Origin: JAFGSI01 sp041287425 | GTDB taxonomy: Bacteria; Chloroflexota; Anaerolineae; Anaerolineales; Villigracilaceae | Length of the DNA stretch: 64,000 nt | Direction of reading: 5' to 3' | Assembly (NCBI GenBank): GCA_041287425.1 | Contig: JBEULG010000034.1 | Coordinates: forward strand, 57,156-121,155 | Shown here: piece by piece, positions 38,178 through 46,575 of the stretch | Position numbering within the stretch: position 1 is the first letter of the stretch | Layout of the letters: the number at the start of each line of letters is the position of its first letter | Notes under the pieces: model-generated | What the model was told of the DNA's origin: nothing | Database searches by the model: none | What the model saw: the letters and a program-made list of their open reading frames with translations, nothing else | Program-made: the position numbers and the translations under genes

Positions 38178-40122
38178 GGCTGCTGAACTCGAGATTGTCA
38201 TTGGGGCTGACACTAACCCCGCTGTGCAGGGTATTCGCGGAGCAATGAGAGCAATTAGTAATGCAGCCAGCACGGCACTCGGGGTGTTCTCCGGCATGCT
38301 GATGACGCAGGCTGTAGGTGCGCTCAGTGGTTTGGCGTCTGCAGGTGTTCAGGCGGTCGGCGAATTCGAGCGCTTGGAGCTCACTCTCCAGACGTTGGTC
38401 CGTCGTGATTTGGCGCGTGCGGGTCAAAGCCTTGAAGAGGTCGGTCAGCGAACACAGGAATTGATCGATTGGGTCCAGCAACTTGCTCGGGAATCTCCGT
38501 TTGATGCTAGCGGGGTCACGGTAGCCTTGCGTACTGCAATGGCTTATGGCTTTACAACCGAGCAGGCGCAACGTCTTACGACGGCTGTAATTGACTTCGC
38601 GGCCGGTTCGGGTCAGAGTGCTGACGTTATGAACCAAGTTGCTTTGGCTCTTGGTCAAATCCAAGCCAAGGGGCGTCTGGCCGGACAAGAAATGCTTCAG
38701 TTAGTCAATGCCGGGATTGACGTAAGAGACGCACTGAGTCGGTACCTCGGAAAGCCCGTAGAGGAAATTGCACGAATGATGGAACGGGGGATGATTGATG
38801 CAAATACAGCAATCGAGGCAGTCTTGCAGACGCTTGAAACCGATTTCGGGGGGGCCGCTCGGGAGCAGGCCCATACAGTGTCTGGTCTTCTCAGCACGTT
38901 CGAAGAACTCAAGAAGTTGGGCCTACGCGAGTTGTTTGAGGGGATTGTAGAGGCGATTCGCCCGCTTGCTATTTCTTTCCTGGATTGGTTACAGGGACCA
39001 GGACTAGAACGTCTACATGAGATTGGGACGAATCTCGGAGATTTGGTTGGCCGCCTCGTTTCACTCGCCGCCGCTTTCTCGGAGTCTGGGGCTTTCAGCG
39101 AAGAGTTTAGTGCGGCTTTGGGAAATATTAGTCCGAAACTACAGGAAATCTGGGACTATCTTTCTCCATTCATTCAACAGGGACTGACCTGGATCACAGA
39201 ACATGCAGAGGAGGTAAAGGCGGCACTCATCGGGATGGCCGTAGCCGCAGGCGCCCTTGCAGTGATTGGTAGTATTGTTTCGATGATCAATCCTGTTACT
39301 CTCGCTCTTACTGCCATTGTAGCCGCGGTAGGCTTACTGTCTGCCGCTTGGGCAGGAAACTGGGGAGGTATTCGGGATAAGGTTACTGAGGTGTGGGCAT
39401 GGTTGCAGCCGATTTTCCAAAATATCCGAGAGTGGTTGGAGCAGAATATTCCTGTTGCCCTCTCGACGGTGCAGCAGATCTGGCAAACAGTTTGGACTGC
39501 GGTTACCGCCGTATTTCGGGCCATTTGGCCGATTATCCAGGCCGTCTGGGATGCATTTAAGGCGGCATTTTCTGGAGATTGGTATTCGTTCGGAGAAAAT
39601 CTCCGACTTGCCTGGGATCGCCTTTGGAATTTAGTTGGCGAGATATTACGTAATGCTGTATCGTTCATTCGTGAAAGAATTGCTGACTTAATTCAGTCGA
39701 TCATTACGTTCTTTACTGATACTGACTGGGGAGAAGTTGGCCACAATATCGTCCAGGGTATTGCTGAGGGACTATCTAATGCCGCCAACTGGTTGATTGA
39801 GACTGCCAGAGATGTAGGACAAGCGGTCTACGACGCGGTTTGTGGATTTTTCGGAATCCACTCTCCGTCTCGGCTATTCGAGGAAGTCGGGAAGAATCTT
39901 GTTCTCGGCTGGATCTCCGGCGTGGAATCTATGCTTCCAGATTTAAAAAGGTCAATGCAATCTCTGGGAATTCCATATGCTTCATCTATGCAATTTGCAG
40001 AGAATCGTCCATCTGCCGGCGGGCTGCAGATCGGTAACGTCAATATCACATTTCGAGATACTACGTTGACTCCCGGCACGCTTTCGCGCGCATTGCAACA
40101 ACTTGAATGGACATACCTATGA
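38167..40122 (+). CDS. Tape measure protein
   Basis: 651 residues, short for the family, implying a short tail if the usual length rule holds. N-terminal tape_meas domain: ELEIVIGADTNPAVQGIRGAM, ... FERLELTLQTLV, ARESPFDASGVTVALRTAM, GRLAGQEMLQLVNAGIDVRDAL. Hydrophobic helices lie at ~350-400 (ALIGMAVAAGALAVIGSIV). The C terminus (YDAVCGFFGIHSPSRLFEEVGK) has the usual 'fGI.SPS..f...G' end. Codon choice from here to 42874 is more A/T-ended than in the head genes, and only one motif copy lies in it. Confidence 0.88.
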   Translation: MAIRAAELEIVIGADTNPAVQGIRGAMRAISNAASTALGVFSGMLMTQAVGALSGLASAGVQAVGEFERLELTLQTLVRRDLARAGQSLEEVGQRTQELIDWVQQLARESPFDASGVTVALRTAMAYGFTTEQAQRLTTAVIDFAAGSGQSADVMNQVALALGQIQAKGRLAGQEMLQLVNAGIDVRDALSRYLGKPVEEIARMMERGMIDANTAIEAVLQTLETDFGGAAREQAHTVSGLLSTFEELKKLGLRELFEGIVEAIRPLAISFLDWLQGPGLERLHEIGTNLGDLVGRLVSLAAAFSESGAFSEEFSAALGNISPKLQEIWDYLSPFIQQGLTWITEHAEEVKAALIGMAVAAGALAVIGSIVSMINPVTLALTAIVAAVGLLSAAWAGNWGGIRDKVTEVWAWLQPIFQNIREWLEQNIPVALSTVQQIWQTVWTAVTAVFRAIWPIIQAVWDAFKAAFSGDWYSFGENLRLAWDRLWNLVGEILRNAVSFIRERIADLIQSIITFFTDTDWGEVGHNIVQGIAEGLSNAANWLIETARDVGQAVYDAVCGFFGIHSPSRLFEEVGKNLVLGWISGVESMLPDLKRSMQSLGIPYASSMQFAENRPSAGGLQIGNVNITFRDTTLTPGTLSRALQQLEWTYL

Positions 40123-40946
40123 AATACTTCTGGATTACACCAGATGGCGCCGAAATTGATTTGACCCAGGAACCGATTATTCTTCTCGAGGGAATGTCGG
40201 GCCACCTTATGCCGCCATTTGTGAGAAGCGAAAAGTGGCTCGGCTCGTCGGGTGTACTTCTTGGGCTGCGTGTAGATGCAAGAGATATTTTCCTCCCACT
40301 TCTAGTTCACTCAGAAAACTCCAAAGAGGCGCTTCGACTTTGTGCCAGATACTGGAACCCAAAATCCGGAGTCGGAACACTAAAGGTAGTTGACGATGGG
40401 AACGTCCGGTTGTTGAAATGTCAGTATGTCGAGGGGCTAGAAACCAGTCGTCCATATGGGGCAAATTATCACAAATTGGGGCTTACTCTCCGAGCGCTGT
40501 CGCCATTTTGGAGTACTGAAGAGCCTCAAATGCACTATTTCCATTTAGACGAGCCCATGATGTTCCTCGGTGATCCGTTTTTTCCGCTTCAAATTTCTCG
40601 AGGCAGTTTTGGAGGTGTCGTAATCGTTACCAATTTCGGAGACGTAGAAACGTATCCTGTCTTTACTGTCTATGGTCCACTGTCCTATTTAGACATCGAG
40701 AATTTGACTACCGGTAAGTTGATTCGCTTTCCGCAAATTTCTTTGGGCCCCGGGGATGTACTGAGTATCAATACCGAGACAAAACAGGTCCGACTCAATG
40801 ACGAGAATGTTTTTTCGCTGATGTCGCGGGATTCGAGCCTGTTTTCCCTGATTCCGGGAAGTAATCAACTTTGTGTTTCTACGGTGGGATCTACCACGGA
40901 AAGCCAAATTTTGCTCACGTATTATCCTCACTATCTAGTACCCTAA
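40119..40946 (+). CDS. Distal tail (Dit-like) protein
   Basis: 275 residues starting MKYFWITPDGAEIDLTQEP. The siphovirus tail-component pattern is GLRVDARDIFLPLLVHSEN and YVEGLETSRPYGANYHKLGLTLRAL, then a galectin-like C-terminal half (VVIVTNFGDVETYPVFTVYG). It starts in the tape-measure stop (ATGA); ATG 40107 is an alternative. It forms the hub ring below the tube. Motif copy at 40759. Confidence 0.8.
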   Translation: MKYFWITPDGAEIDLTQEPIILLEGMSGHLMPPFVRSEKWLGSSGVLLGLRVDARDIFLPLLVHSENSKEALRLCARYWNPKSGVGTLKVVDDGNVRLLKCQYVEGLETSRPYGANYHKLGLTLRALSPFWSTEEPQMHYFHLDEPMMFLGDPFFPLQISRGSFGGVVIVTNFGDVETYPVFTVYGPLSYLDIENLTTGKLIRFPQISLGPGDVLSINTETKQVRLNDENVFSLMSRDSSLFSLIPGSNQLCVSTVGSTTESQILLTYYPHYLVP

Positions 40947-40958
40947 TAAGAGGTTATT

Positions 40959-42032
40959 GTGGACTACGAACTATTTTTTGAAGACTTTTTTGGATCACGA
41001 ATCGGTCAAAGTATTTTTGAGAAATTCGAAATACTGCTGCGATTTAATGAAGTAGATAGGGCTAGAGTGTACATTCCGTATTCTCAGGTGACAGTAAATC
41101 CTTTGACTAACATGTATCGAGTGGTGATTCGTAGAAATGGCCAGATACTGTTTTCTGGACCAATCCTATCGGCCATTCGAGAGTGGAACGAAAATGATCT
41201 CCTGACCTTAGAAGCAGCCGGAGACCTTTATCTCCTTTCGACACGGCTTGTAGTTCCGGTGCCCTCGGGGCCTCCGTATAGCGCCGCAGCGGCAGATGTT
41301 CGAATTGGACCAATAGAAACTCTTCTACACGAGTACGTGTACTATCATGCTGGAGCTGGGGCAAAAAGTGAGCGGCGCATTCCCGGTCTGACGCAAGCAG
41401 CAGATGAAGGGCGTGGCCAAGAGGTGACTGCACGAGGACGCTTTGTCCCCTTACTTTCGCTTCTTCAGCAATTAGCCAATCTTGGGAATCTCGGAATCCG
41501 TATGAAAGACTTGAAATTCGAAGTTTTCGAGCCGAGGGATCTTTCATCTACAGTTTTCTTCGGCCCGGACTTCAGAAATCTTTTGCAGTTCACACATGAG
41601 GTTTCTGTCCCGAATTGTAACTACATGTTTGTCGGCGGCGGCGGGGAAGGGACATCCAGGGTTGTTTTCGAGCGGGAGAACTCTAGGAGTATCCTTCGCT
41701 GGGGACGGATTGAGAACTGGTTGGATCGGAGAGACACTAGCGAAATCTCAGAGTTGAATAACGCGGCAGAGGTACTTTTGAATGAGCAATTAGACCTCGA
41801 GGAGTCACTTAGTATCGTTGCAGAAACTTCTCCAGAGGAAGTTTCTCCCGGAGATCTAGTTTCTGTTTCTTTCGATGGGCACATTTACCAAATACGAGTA
41901 AACGAGCTTCAAATTGAATTCGATGGTTTGAAAGAGTCGGTGAAGCTCTCCTCCGGAACGGCCGCTACTCCGCGAATTTATTCGCGAGTGAGGCTGATCG
42001 AAGAAAGGGTACTGAAATTGGAGGTAGAATGA
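40959..42032 (+). CDS. Tail-associated baseplate hub protein (Gp37-like)
   Basis: 357 residues beginning at GTG 40959 behind AAGAGG. N-terminal domain FEILLRFNEVDRARVYIP and RVVIRRNGQILFSGPI; the second half VSVPNCNYMFVGGGGEGTSRVV and LSIVAETSPEEVSPGDLVSVS. This is the ReqiPepy6 Gp37-like / Tal pattern of siphoviruses infecting Gram-positive-type cells. It caps the tail tube. A near-copy of the motif (CACTTAGTA) lies at 41816. Confidence 0.75.
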   Translation: MDYELFFEDFFGSRIGQSIFEKFEILLRFNEVDRARVYIPYSQVTVNPLTNMYRVVIRRNGQILFSGPILSAIREWNENDLLTLEAAGDLYLLSTRLVVPVPSGPPYSAAAADVRIGPIETLLHEYVYYHAGAGAKSERRIPGLTQAADEGRGQEVTARGRFVPLLSLLQQLANLGNLGIRMKDLKFEVFEPRDLSSTVFFGPDFRNLLQFTHEVSVPNCNYMFVGGGGEGTSRVVFERENSRSILRWGRIENWLDRRDTSEISELNNAAEVLLNEQLDLEESLSIVAETSPEEVSPGDLVSVSFDGHIYQIRVNELQIEFDGLKESVKLSSGTAATPRIYSRVRLIEERVLKLEVE

Positions 42033-42874
42033 CCAAAATTTATTTCCCATTCTCTTCTGGAAGCGGAACTGCCGTTACTGAAACCTACTGGAGCCGAATG
42101 GCACGACGTTGGCTCAAGAGTGGAGTGGTTGATTTTCTTGATCGGCTCGAGGTATACGGAGACTCCACTGGTATGCAGGTAAAAATACGCAGTGGGGCCG
42201 CGTGGATCCACGGACACTACTTCGAATCAGATGCCACCGAAACCCTACCGATTGCTTCTTCTGATCCACTTCTTAATCGTATTGATCTGGTGGCCCTTCG
42301 GCTGTCCTACACAGATCATGCAATTGACTTTCAAGTATTAACTGGTACCCCGGGAACTAGCCCGACTCCTCCAAGCTTGACACAAACTGATGCAATCTGG
42401 GAAATCCCGCTCGCACAAGTTTATGTGCAAGCCGGATCAATTACTATCACCGCCAATGATGTCACTGATCTTCGAAATTACTGTATGCCCAGGAAAACGA
42501 TCATCATGCAATGGCTACCTCCAACGGGAACAATCACATCGGGAGACTCTAAGCAAGTCTGGGTGGTGCCCCGGGAATACCAATCGTGGGTAATCACAAG
42601 AGTCCAAGCGCATGCAATCACTCCCTCAAGTTCGGGAAATCTTGTTTTTCAAATCCACCGGGTCCGCGGAGGGAACAACATAGACATCCTGTCTGCCCCA
42701 ATTATCGTTGAGGCTAACGAGAATGATAGTCTGTCGGCAACGAATCAGCCGGTGATCAATCCCTCGTATCAGACTCTGGCAGCCGGTGATGAGTATCATG
42801 TTGACGTTGACAGCGCCGGTACTGGAGCAAAGGGACCAACAGTGATGCTAGTAATCGCTCCTCCAGAGGAATAA
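42029..42874 (+). CDS. Upper baseplate / receptor-binding region protein
   Basis: 281 residues. The N-terminal part (WIHGHYFESDATETLPI, RIDLVALRLSYTDHAIDFQVL, IPLAQVYVQAGSITITANDVTDLR) is the receptor-binding upper-baseplate pattern common in siphovirus tails: each line ends in a conserved 'i.vtDlR' element. The C-terminal ~110 residues look like a beta-sandwich. The stop lies 1 nt before the glycine-rich gene. Confidence 0.7.
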   Translation: MTKIYFPFSSGSGTAVTETYWSRMARRWLKSGVVDFLDRLEVYGDSTGMQVKIRSGAAWIHGHYFESDATETLPIASSDPLLNRIDLVALRLSYTDHAIDFQVLTGTPGTSPTPPSLTQTDAIWEIPLAQVYVQAGSITITANDVTDLRNYCMPRKTIIMQWLPPTGTITSGDSKQVWVVPREYQSWVITRVQAHAITPSSSGNLVFQIHRVRGGNNIDILSAPIIVEANENDSLSATNQPVINPSYQTLAAGDEYHVDVDSAGTGAKGPTVMLVIAPPEE

Positions 42875-42875
42875 A

Positions 42876-43628
42876 ATGGCAAAATGTGATCTGTTCGTAG
42901 TTGGTGGTGGCGGCGGCGGCGGCGCGGGTATCGGCGGTGGTGGGGGCGGCGGCAAAGCCAACACGGCAACCGGCGTTGACATTAACGCGCCCGTGGCCGT
43001 GACGATTGGTGCTGGCGGGGCGGGCGGCGTTGCGCCCTATGGCAATGGCGGGCAAGGGGGTACAACGTCCATCGGTGCGTTGCTTTCGGCGGGCGGCGGG
43101 TACGGAGGCACGGGGTACACTGGTGGCAGCGTAGGTGGGACTAGTGCATCTGGCAGGAGCGGCGGTTCGGGGACGAGTAACAAGGCCGGTGGTGGTGGTG
43201 GTGAGACGGCGGATGGCGACAGCGGCTATTCGACCGGCAATGGTGGGGCGGGGACGAGCAACAACTGGACGGGGACGACTATCTATGTGGCCGGTGGCGG
43301 CGGTGGTGGGGCGCGCAGTGGCACGGGGGCAGGGAGTGGTGTGTACGGTGGTGGAAACGGGCGCAACAACAGCGCTGGTTATGCTGGTGAGGCAAATCGC
43401 GGCGGTGGGGGCGGTGGAGGCGCGTACGTTGACGGCGTTGGCGGGTACGCTGGAGGCAACGGTGGGAGCGGGATTGCGATTATCCGCTACAAGGCGGAGG
43501 ACTATGACGATGCGGGGAGCGGAGGAACGAAGAGCGTGGTGGGTGAGTATGTCGTACATACGTTTACCGCGAGCGGCACGTTTACACCGCCGAATCCGTC
43601 ATTTCATGGAGGCTGTCAAGAGATCTAA
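42876..43628 (+). CDS. Glycine-rich tail-tip adhesin-like protein
   Basis: 250 residues, close to half glycine. After a short start (MAKCDLFVVGGGG) come repeated Gly runs broken by short hydrophobic stretches (TGTTIYVAGGGG, GGSGIAIIRYKAEDYDD), ending in a small beta domain (VVGEYVVHTFTASGTFTPPNP). This layout matches polyglycine-II adhesins at phage fibre tips and the glycine-rich domain seen in many tail proteins. G+C content rises sharply against the upstream tail genes. It converges with the integrase gene with 6 nt between stops. Confidence 0.75.
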   Translation: MAKCDLFVVGGGGGGGAGIGGGGGGGKANTATGVDINAPVAVTIGAGGAGGVAPYGNGGQGGTTSIGALLSAGGGYGGTGYTGGSVGGTSASGRSGGSGTSNKAGGGGGETADGDSGYSTGNGGAGTSNNWTGTTIYVAGGGGGGARSGTGAGSGVYGGGNGRNNSAGYAGEANRGGGGGGGAYVDGVGGYAGGNGGSGIAIIRYKAEDYDDAGSGGTKSVVGEYVVHTFTASGTFTPPNPSFHGGCQEI

Positions 43629-43634
43629 GACAGA

Positions 43635-44573
43635 TCACAGCCAATTGTCTACGGGACTAGCGCGGCGGTGGACCGCTTGGACATCGACGTCGGCCAGTGC
43701 AAGATAGTGCTGCACCATACTCAGTGTAGTGTGGCCGAGAATGCGCTGGAGGGTGAACACATCGCCGCCATTGCGAAGATACTGAATGGCAAAAGTGTGC
43801 CTGAAGCGGTGAGGGTGAACATTGGGCACGCCGGCGCGTTTCCCAAGGCGAACCAGCAAACGGCGCAACGAATCACGATTCAGCGGGTAACCTTCACGGC
43901 TGAAAAACAATTCATCACCCTTATACTCAGTGTTTCTGCTGGCCAAATAGCGCCACAGGTTTTTTTTGGTGACATTGCCAACCGGAATTATCCTGGAGTG
44001 CGATTTGATGCCGGAGAGATGCGGACGAACAGCGATTGTTCCGGCTTGCAAATCGAGGTCTTTCACTGTCAGCCGGCATAGTTCAGAAGCGCGGATGCCG
44101 GTATCGAGCAAAAGCATAACAATGGCACGGTCGCGGTGGGCGGTGACGCGCGGCATGGTGAAAGGCTTTCGCCGGCCTTGAGACGGTGCAGTGCGGTCAA
44201 TGGCTTTGAGCAAGGCTTTGATCTCGACTTCAGAAAAGGGCTGAATTTCACGATAGGCATAGCGCGGTTTAGTCAGGAGTTTATCGGGGCGGTCGGACAA
44301 GCCTTCCGAAGAAGTCCATTTGTAGAAGGCGCGGATGGCCTTCCAGACATGAAAAACAGAAGTACGGGAAAGGCGCGGGTTTTCCTGGACAGAAGCCATA
44401 AAACGGCGGAGATCATCAGCATCCACCTGGCGAAGGGGTTTATCCACAAACTGTATCAGCATACTGAGTGCCCACTGGTATTGTTCAACGGTTTGCGGGC
44501 TGTAGCCATCGGCACGACGAGCCATGAGAAAGCCTTCGATAGCCCGAGAAAGCAAAAGGTCTTTGGTTGTCAT
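43635..44573 (-). CDS. int: Tyrosine integrase
   Basis: 312-residue site-specific recombinase. The N-terminal SAM-like domain is about residues 9-95 (GFLMARRADGYSPQTVEQYQ). The catalytic domain holds TGIRASEL (first Arg), HPHRFRHTFA (His-x-x-Arg), LGHTTLSMVQHYLAL (His, and the nucleophilic Tyr). The layout is XerC/D-like and complete. ATG 44573 (MTTKDLL) is preferred; codons upstream add MVGNWRKT without a ribosome site. Located 68 nt from attR, as expected for tRNA integrases. Three motif copies (43718, 43924 and 44462) lie in it. Confidence 0.93.
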   Translation of the reverse strand: MTTKDLLLSRAIEGFLMARRADGYSPQTVEQYQWALSMLIQFVDKPLRQVDADDLRRFMASVQENPRLSRTSVFHVWKAIRAFYKWTSSEGLSDRPDKLLTKPRYAYREIQPFSEVEIKALLKAIDRTAPSQGRRKPFTMPRVTAHRDRAIVMLLLDTGIRASELCRLTVKDLDLQAGTIAVRPHLSGIKSHSRIIPVGNVTKKNLWRYLASRNTEYKGDELFFSREGYPLNRDSLRRLLVRLGKRAGVPNVHPHRFRHTFAIQYLRNGGDVFTLQRILGHTTLSMVQHYLALADVDVQAVHRRASPVDNWL

Positions 44574-44640
44574 GGTTTTTCTCCAATTGCCAACCAAAGA
44601 CCTCTTTGTCCTGCTATTGCGGCTATGTAAGTTACCTTAG

Positions 44641-44684
44641 GTCGGGGCGCGGGGAGTTGAACCCCGGACCTCTTGCACCCCATG
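44641..44684. repeat. attR: 44-bp core within the intact tRNA-Pro gene
   Basis: Identical to 15351-15394. The prophage brings its own 3' part of the tRNA gene, so the host tRNA stays functional after insertion. Strand exchange must happen within these 44 bp, in the region from the anticodon loop to the T arm and 3' end. Confidence 0.93.
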
Positions 44685-44716
44685 CAAGCGCGCTAGCCGG
44701 ACTGCGCCACGCCCCG
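44642..44716 (-). tRNA. tRNA-Pro(GGG), prophage integration site
   Basis: Reading the minus strand, CGGGGCG pairs with CGCCCCG, D stem GCGC/GCGC, anticodon stem CTTGC/GCAAG around loop ATGGGGT, giving anticodon GGG, and T stem CGGGG/CCCCG with loop TTCAACT. C1-G72 pairing fits proline tRNAs. Discriminator A; CCA is not encoded. It carries attR. Confidence 0.93.
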
Positions 44717-44729
44717 CTTGGCAGGCCGT

Positions 44730-44758
44730 ATTATAGTCGTATTCCATCATTCTGGCAA
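44730..44758 (-). promoter_or_regulatory. Promoter of tRNA-Pro
   Basis: On the minus strand TTGCCA (44753-44758), 17-bp spacer, TATAAT (44730-44735). It ends 13 nt before the 5' end of the tRNA and lies in host DNA outside the att core, so it survives integration. Confidence 0.75.
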
Positions 44759-44822
44759 TTCCTTTCCCTTCGGAGTCTCATGACCAACCCGGCGCGCTTC
44801 CCCGTGGGGACGAGGCAGGGCT

Positions 44823-44828
44823 TATAAT
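44823..44828 (+). promoter_or_regulatory. -10 box TATAAT upstream of the transporter gene
   Basis: A perfect TATAAT about 30 nt before the TTG start at 44859. The spacing is too long for a leaderless start, unlike the five leaderless cases elsewhere in the window. Confidence 0.45.
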
Positions 44829-44858
44829 TGGGAATATCTCATTTGCGGCAGGCACACC

Positions 44859-46481
44859 TTGAACACAATTCTCTCTGAGCAAATGTTGACGCTGTTCGTC
44901 ATTCTGGCGCTGGGTGCGCTTCTGGGCAGTTTTTCCTGGCGCGGCGTTTCGCTGGGAACGGCGGGGGTTTTGTTCGTGGCTCTCGTTTTTGGACATTATG
45001 GTCTGTCGGTTCCTAAGGCGGTGCAGGACCTGGGTCTGTTGCTGTTTGTCTACGCGGTGGGCCTGCAGGCGGGTCCGCGCTTTTTTCGCACTTTTCGCCG
45101 GCTGGGACTGCGCTTTGCGGCCATCGGCCTGGCTGTGGCTTTGACCGGCGCGCTGACCACGCTTGGATTGAGTCGGCTGGTCGGCTTGCCGGTGGACCTG
45201 GCGGCCGGCCTCTACACCGGTGCGTTGACCTGCACCCCGGCCCTGGCAGCCGCTATCGACACCCTCTCGCGCCTCTCGCCGCAAGCCGGCGGCACGGTTT
45301 CGGTCGGGTATGGCATTGCCTACCCTTTCAGCATGCTCGGCATTGTCTTGCTCGTACAGACCTTGCCTCGTCTGCTGAAGCGCGACCTGCGCAAGGAGGA
45401 AGAAACCTGGCTGGCCGAATACCAGCGCGAGTTGCCTGCTCTGCTCGTCAAACAATACCGCGTCACCAATCCAAATGCAGACGGCAAGACTCTGCTTGAC
45501 ATCAATCCCCATCGGCTGGCGCGGGTCAACATCACCCGCATCCGGCGCGGCGAGGATGTTTTCCTGGCCTCTCCAACCACCGCTTTGCATCTGGGCGATG
45601 TCGTCCTGGCGGTTGGGCCTCAGGATGAACTCGACAAAATCAAAATCGTCCTGGGCGAGGAAACCGAAGTCCCGATGGACCGCAATACCAAGATTACCAC
45701 CCAAGACCTGGAGATGATCTCGCCGGCCTTTGCCGGCAAGACCCTGGCCGATTTACGCGTCTGGGAAACGTTTGGGGTGGTCATCACCCGTATTCGTCGC
45801 CAGGGGGTGGAGATCGCCCCGATTGGCAGCGTCAGCCTGGAGGTCGGAGACGGCTTGCACGTTGTCGGCGAAAAGGAAAATGTACAGGAGTTCGTCAGGA
45901 AGGTGGGCGGGGATACGCGTCAGGTGCACGAGACGAGCATGCTGCCCTACCTGATTGGGCTGGTGCTGGGCATCGGCGTTGGGTTGATTCCTTTCCGTCT
46001 GCCGGGCGGCGTGGAAATCGAACTGGGAATCGCCGGCGGGGCCTTTTTGGTGAGTTTGATCTTCGGCCACTTCGGGCGGATTGGCGGTTTGCGCTTGTAC
46101 GTGCCGGCTGCCGCCCGTAACCTGACGCGCGAATTGGGGCTGATGCTTTTCCTGGCCGGGGCCGGGACGACTGCTGGCGTCCACCTGGTCGAGGTCATTC
46201 GTTCTCAGGGCTGGATTCTTGTCCTGTGCGGCGCGGCGGTGACGATTCTTTCGGCCGCGGTGGGGTTGTTCCTGATGTTGCGAGTCTTCAAGATGCAGAC
46301 ACTGGCTTCGCTGGGCGCTTTGACGGCCTGCATGACCAATCCTCCCGCGCTGGCAGCGGCCAACAATCAAACCAGCACCGATTTGGCTACGCTCTCCTAC
46401 GCGAGTGTGTATCCGGCGGCCTTGATTTTCAAGATCATCTTGGCTCAATTGCTTGCCGCGGCGCTGGTGACGTGGTTTTGA
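44859..46481 (+). CDS. AspT/YidE-type transporter with two RCK_C domains
   Basis: 540-residue membrane protein built as two similar halves around a cytoplasmic core. Each half carries several helices and a duplicated AspT/YidE/YbjL segment (FVYAVGLQAGPRFFRTFRRLG; LMLFLAGAGTTAGVHLVEV). The centre holds two TrkA-C/RCK_C domains (RVNITRIRRGEDVFLASP and GVVITRIRRQGVEIAPIGS). Family members exchange aspartate/alanine or related anions; substrate unknown here. Start TTG 44859 gives the family-like N terminus; ATG 44883 is possible. Confidence 0.82.
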   Translation: MNTILSEQMLTLFVILALGALLGSFSWRGVSLGTAGVLFVALVFGHYGLSVPKAVQDLGLLLFVYAVGLQAGPRFFRTFRRLGLRFAAIGLAVALTGALTTLGLSRLVGLPVDLAAGLYTGALTCTPALAAAIDTLSRLSPQAGGTVSVGYGIAYPFSMLGIVLLVQTLPRLLKRDLRKEEETWLAEYQRELPALLVKQYRVTNPNADGKTLLDINPHRLARVNITRIRRGEDVFLASPTTALHLGDVVLAVGPQDELDKIKIVLGEETEVPMDRNTKITTQDLEMISPAFAGKTLADLRVWETFGVVITRIRRQGVEIAPIGSVSLEVGDGLHVVGEKENVQEFVRKVGGDTRQVHETSMLPYLIGLVLGIGVGLIPFRLPGGVEIELGIAGGAFLVSLIFGHFGRIGGLRLYVPAAARNLTRELGLMLFLAGAGTTAGVHLVEVIRSQGWILVLCGAAVTILSAAVGLFLMLRVFKMQTLASLGALTACMTNPPALAAANNQTSTDLATLSYASVYPAALIFKIILAQLLAAALVTWF

Positions 46482-46575
46482 AGTACAATTGGATGGCCGC
46501 TCATGCGGGGGTTGATCGCCCGTTTTTGAAAAGCGGCCGCCAATGAAGCGAATTTTGACGGAAAAGGAGAATGAA

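Larger units (their letters stand above)
15710..44470. repeat. Dispersed odd-centred palindrome ACTSAGT / TACTSAGTA, 36 core copies
   Basis: Read by eye on both strands. Full TACTSAGTA starts: 15710, 16734, 18073, 18911, 19534, 21042, 21449, 27491, 29501, 33699, 33993, 34318, 36383, 37823, 40759 (15 copies). Core-only windows: 16467, 19731, 21734, 23033, 25100, 25381, 25574, 28173, 29618, 30017, 30163, 30787, 31868, 32018, 34279, 36924, 37667, 38732, 43718, 43924, 44462 (21 copies). All codon phases occur: ThrGluTyr-like, LeuSer-like and TyrSerVal-like. No core copy was found in 1-15350 or 44685-64000. Confidence 0.85.
15351..44684. mobile_element. Integrated siphovirus-like prophage, ~29.3 kb
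   Basis: Boundaries are the exact 44-bp att repeat. Inside are repressor, replication and recombination genes, terminase, portal, capsid, tail, lysis genes and a tyrosine integrase adjacent to attR. Base composition is less G+C-rich than the host arms, and the ACTSAGT motif is confined to it. All recognised modules have open frames, so it may be inducible; that is inference. Confidence 0.95.

Noticed and set aside
38068..38688. 206-codon minus-strand frame opposite the tape measure start
   Set aside because: Shadow frame; the region is covered by the frameshifted chaperone and tape-measure genes.
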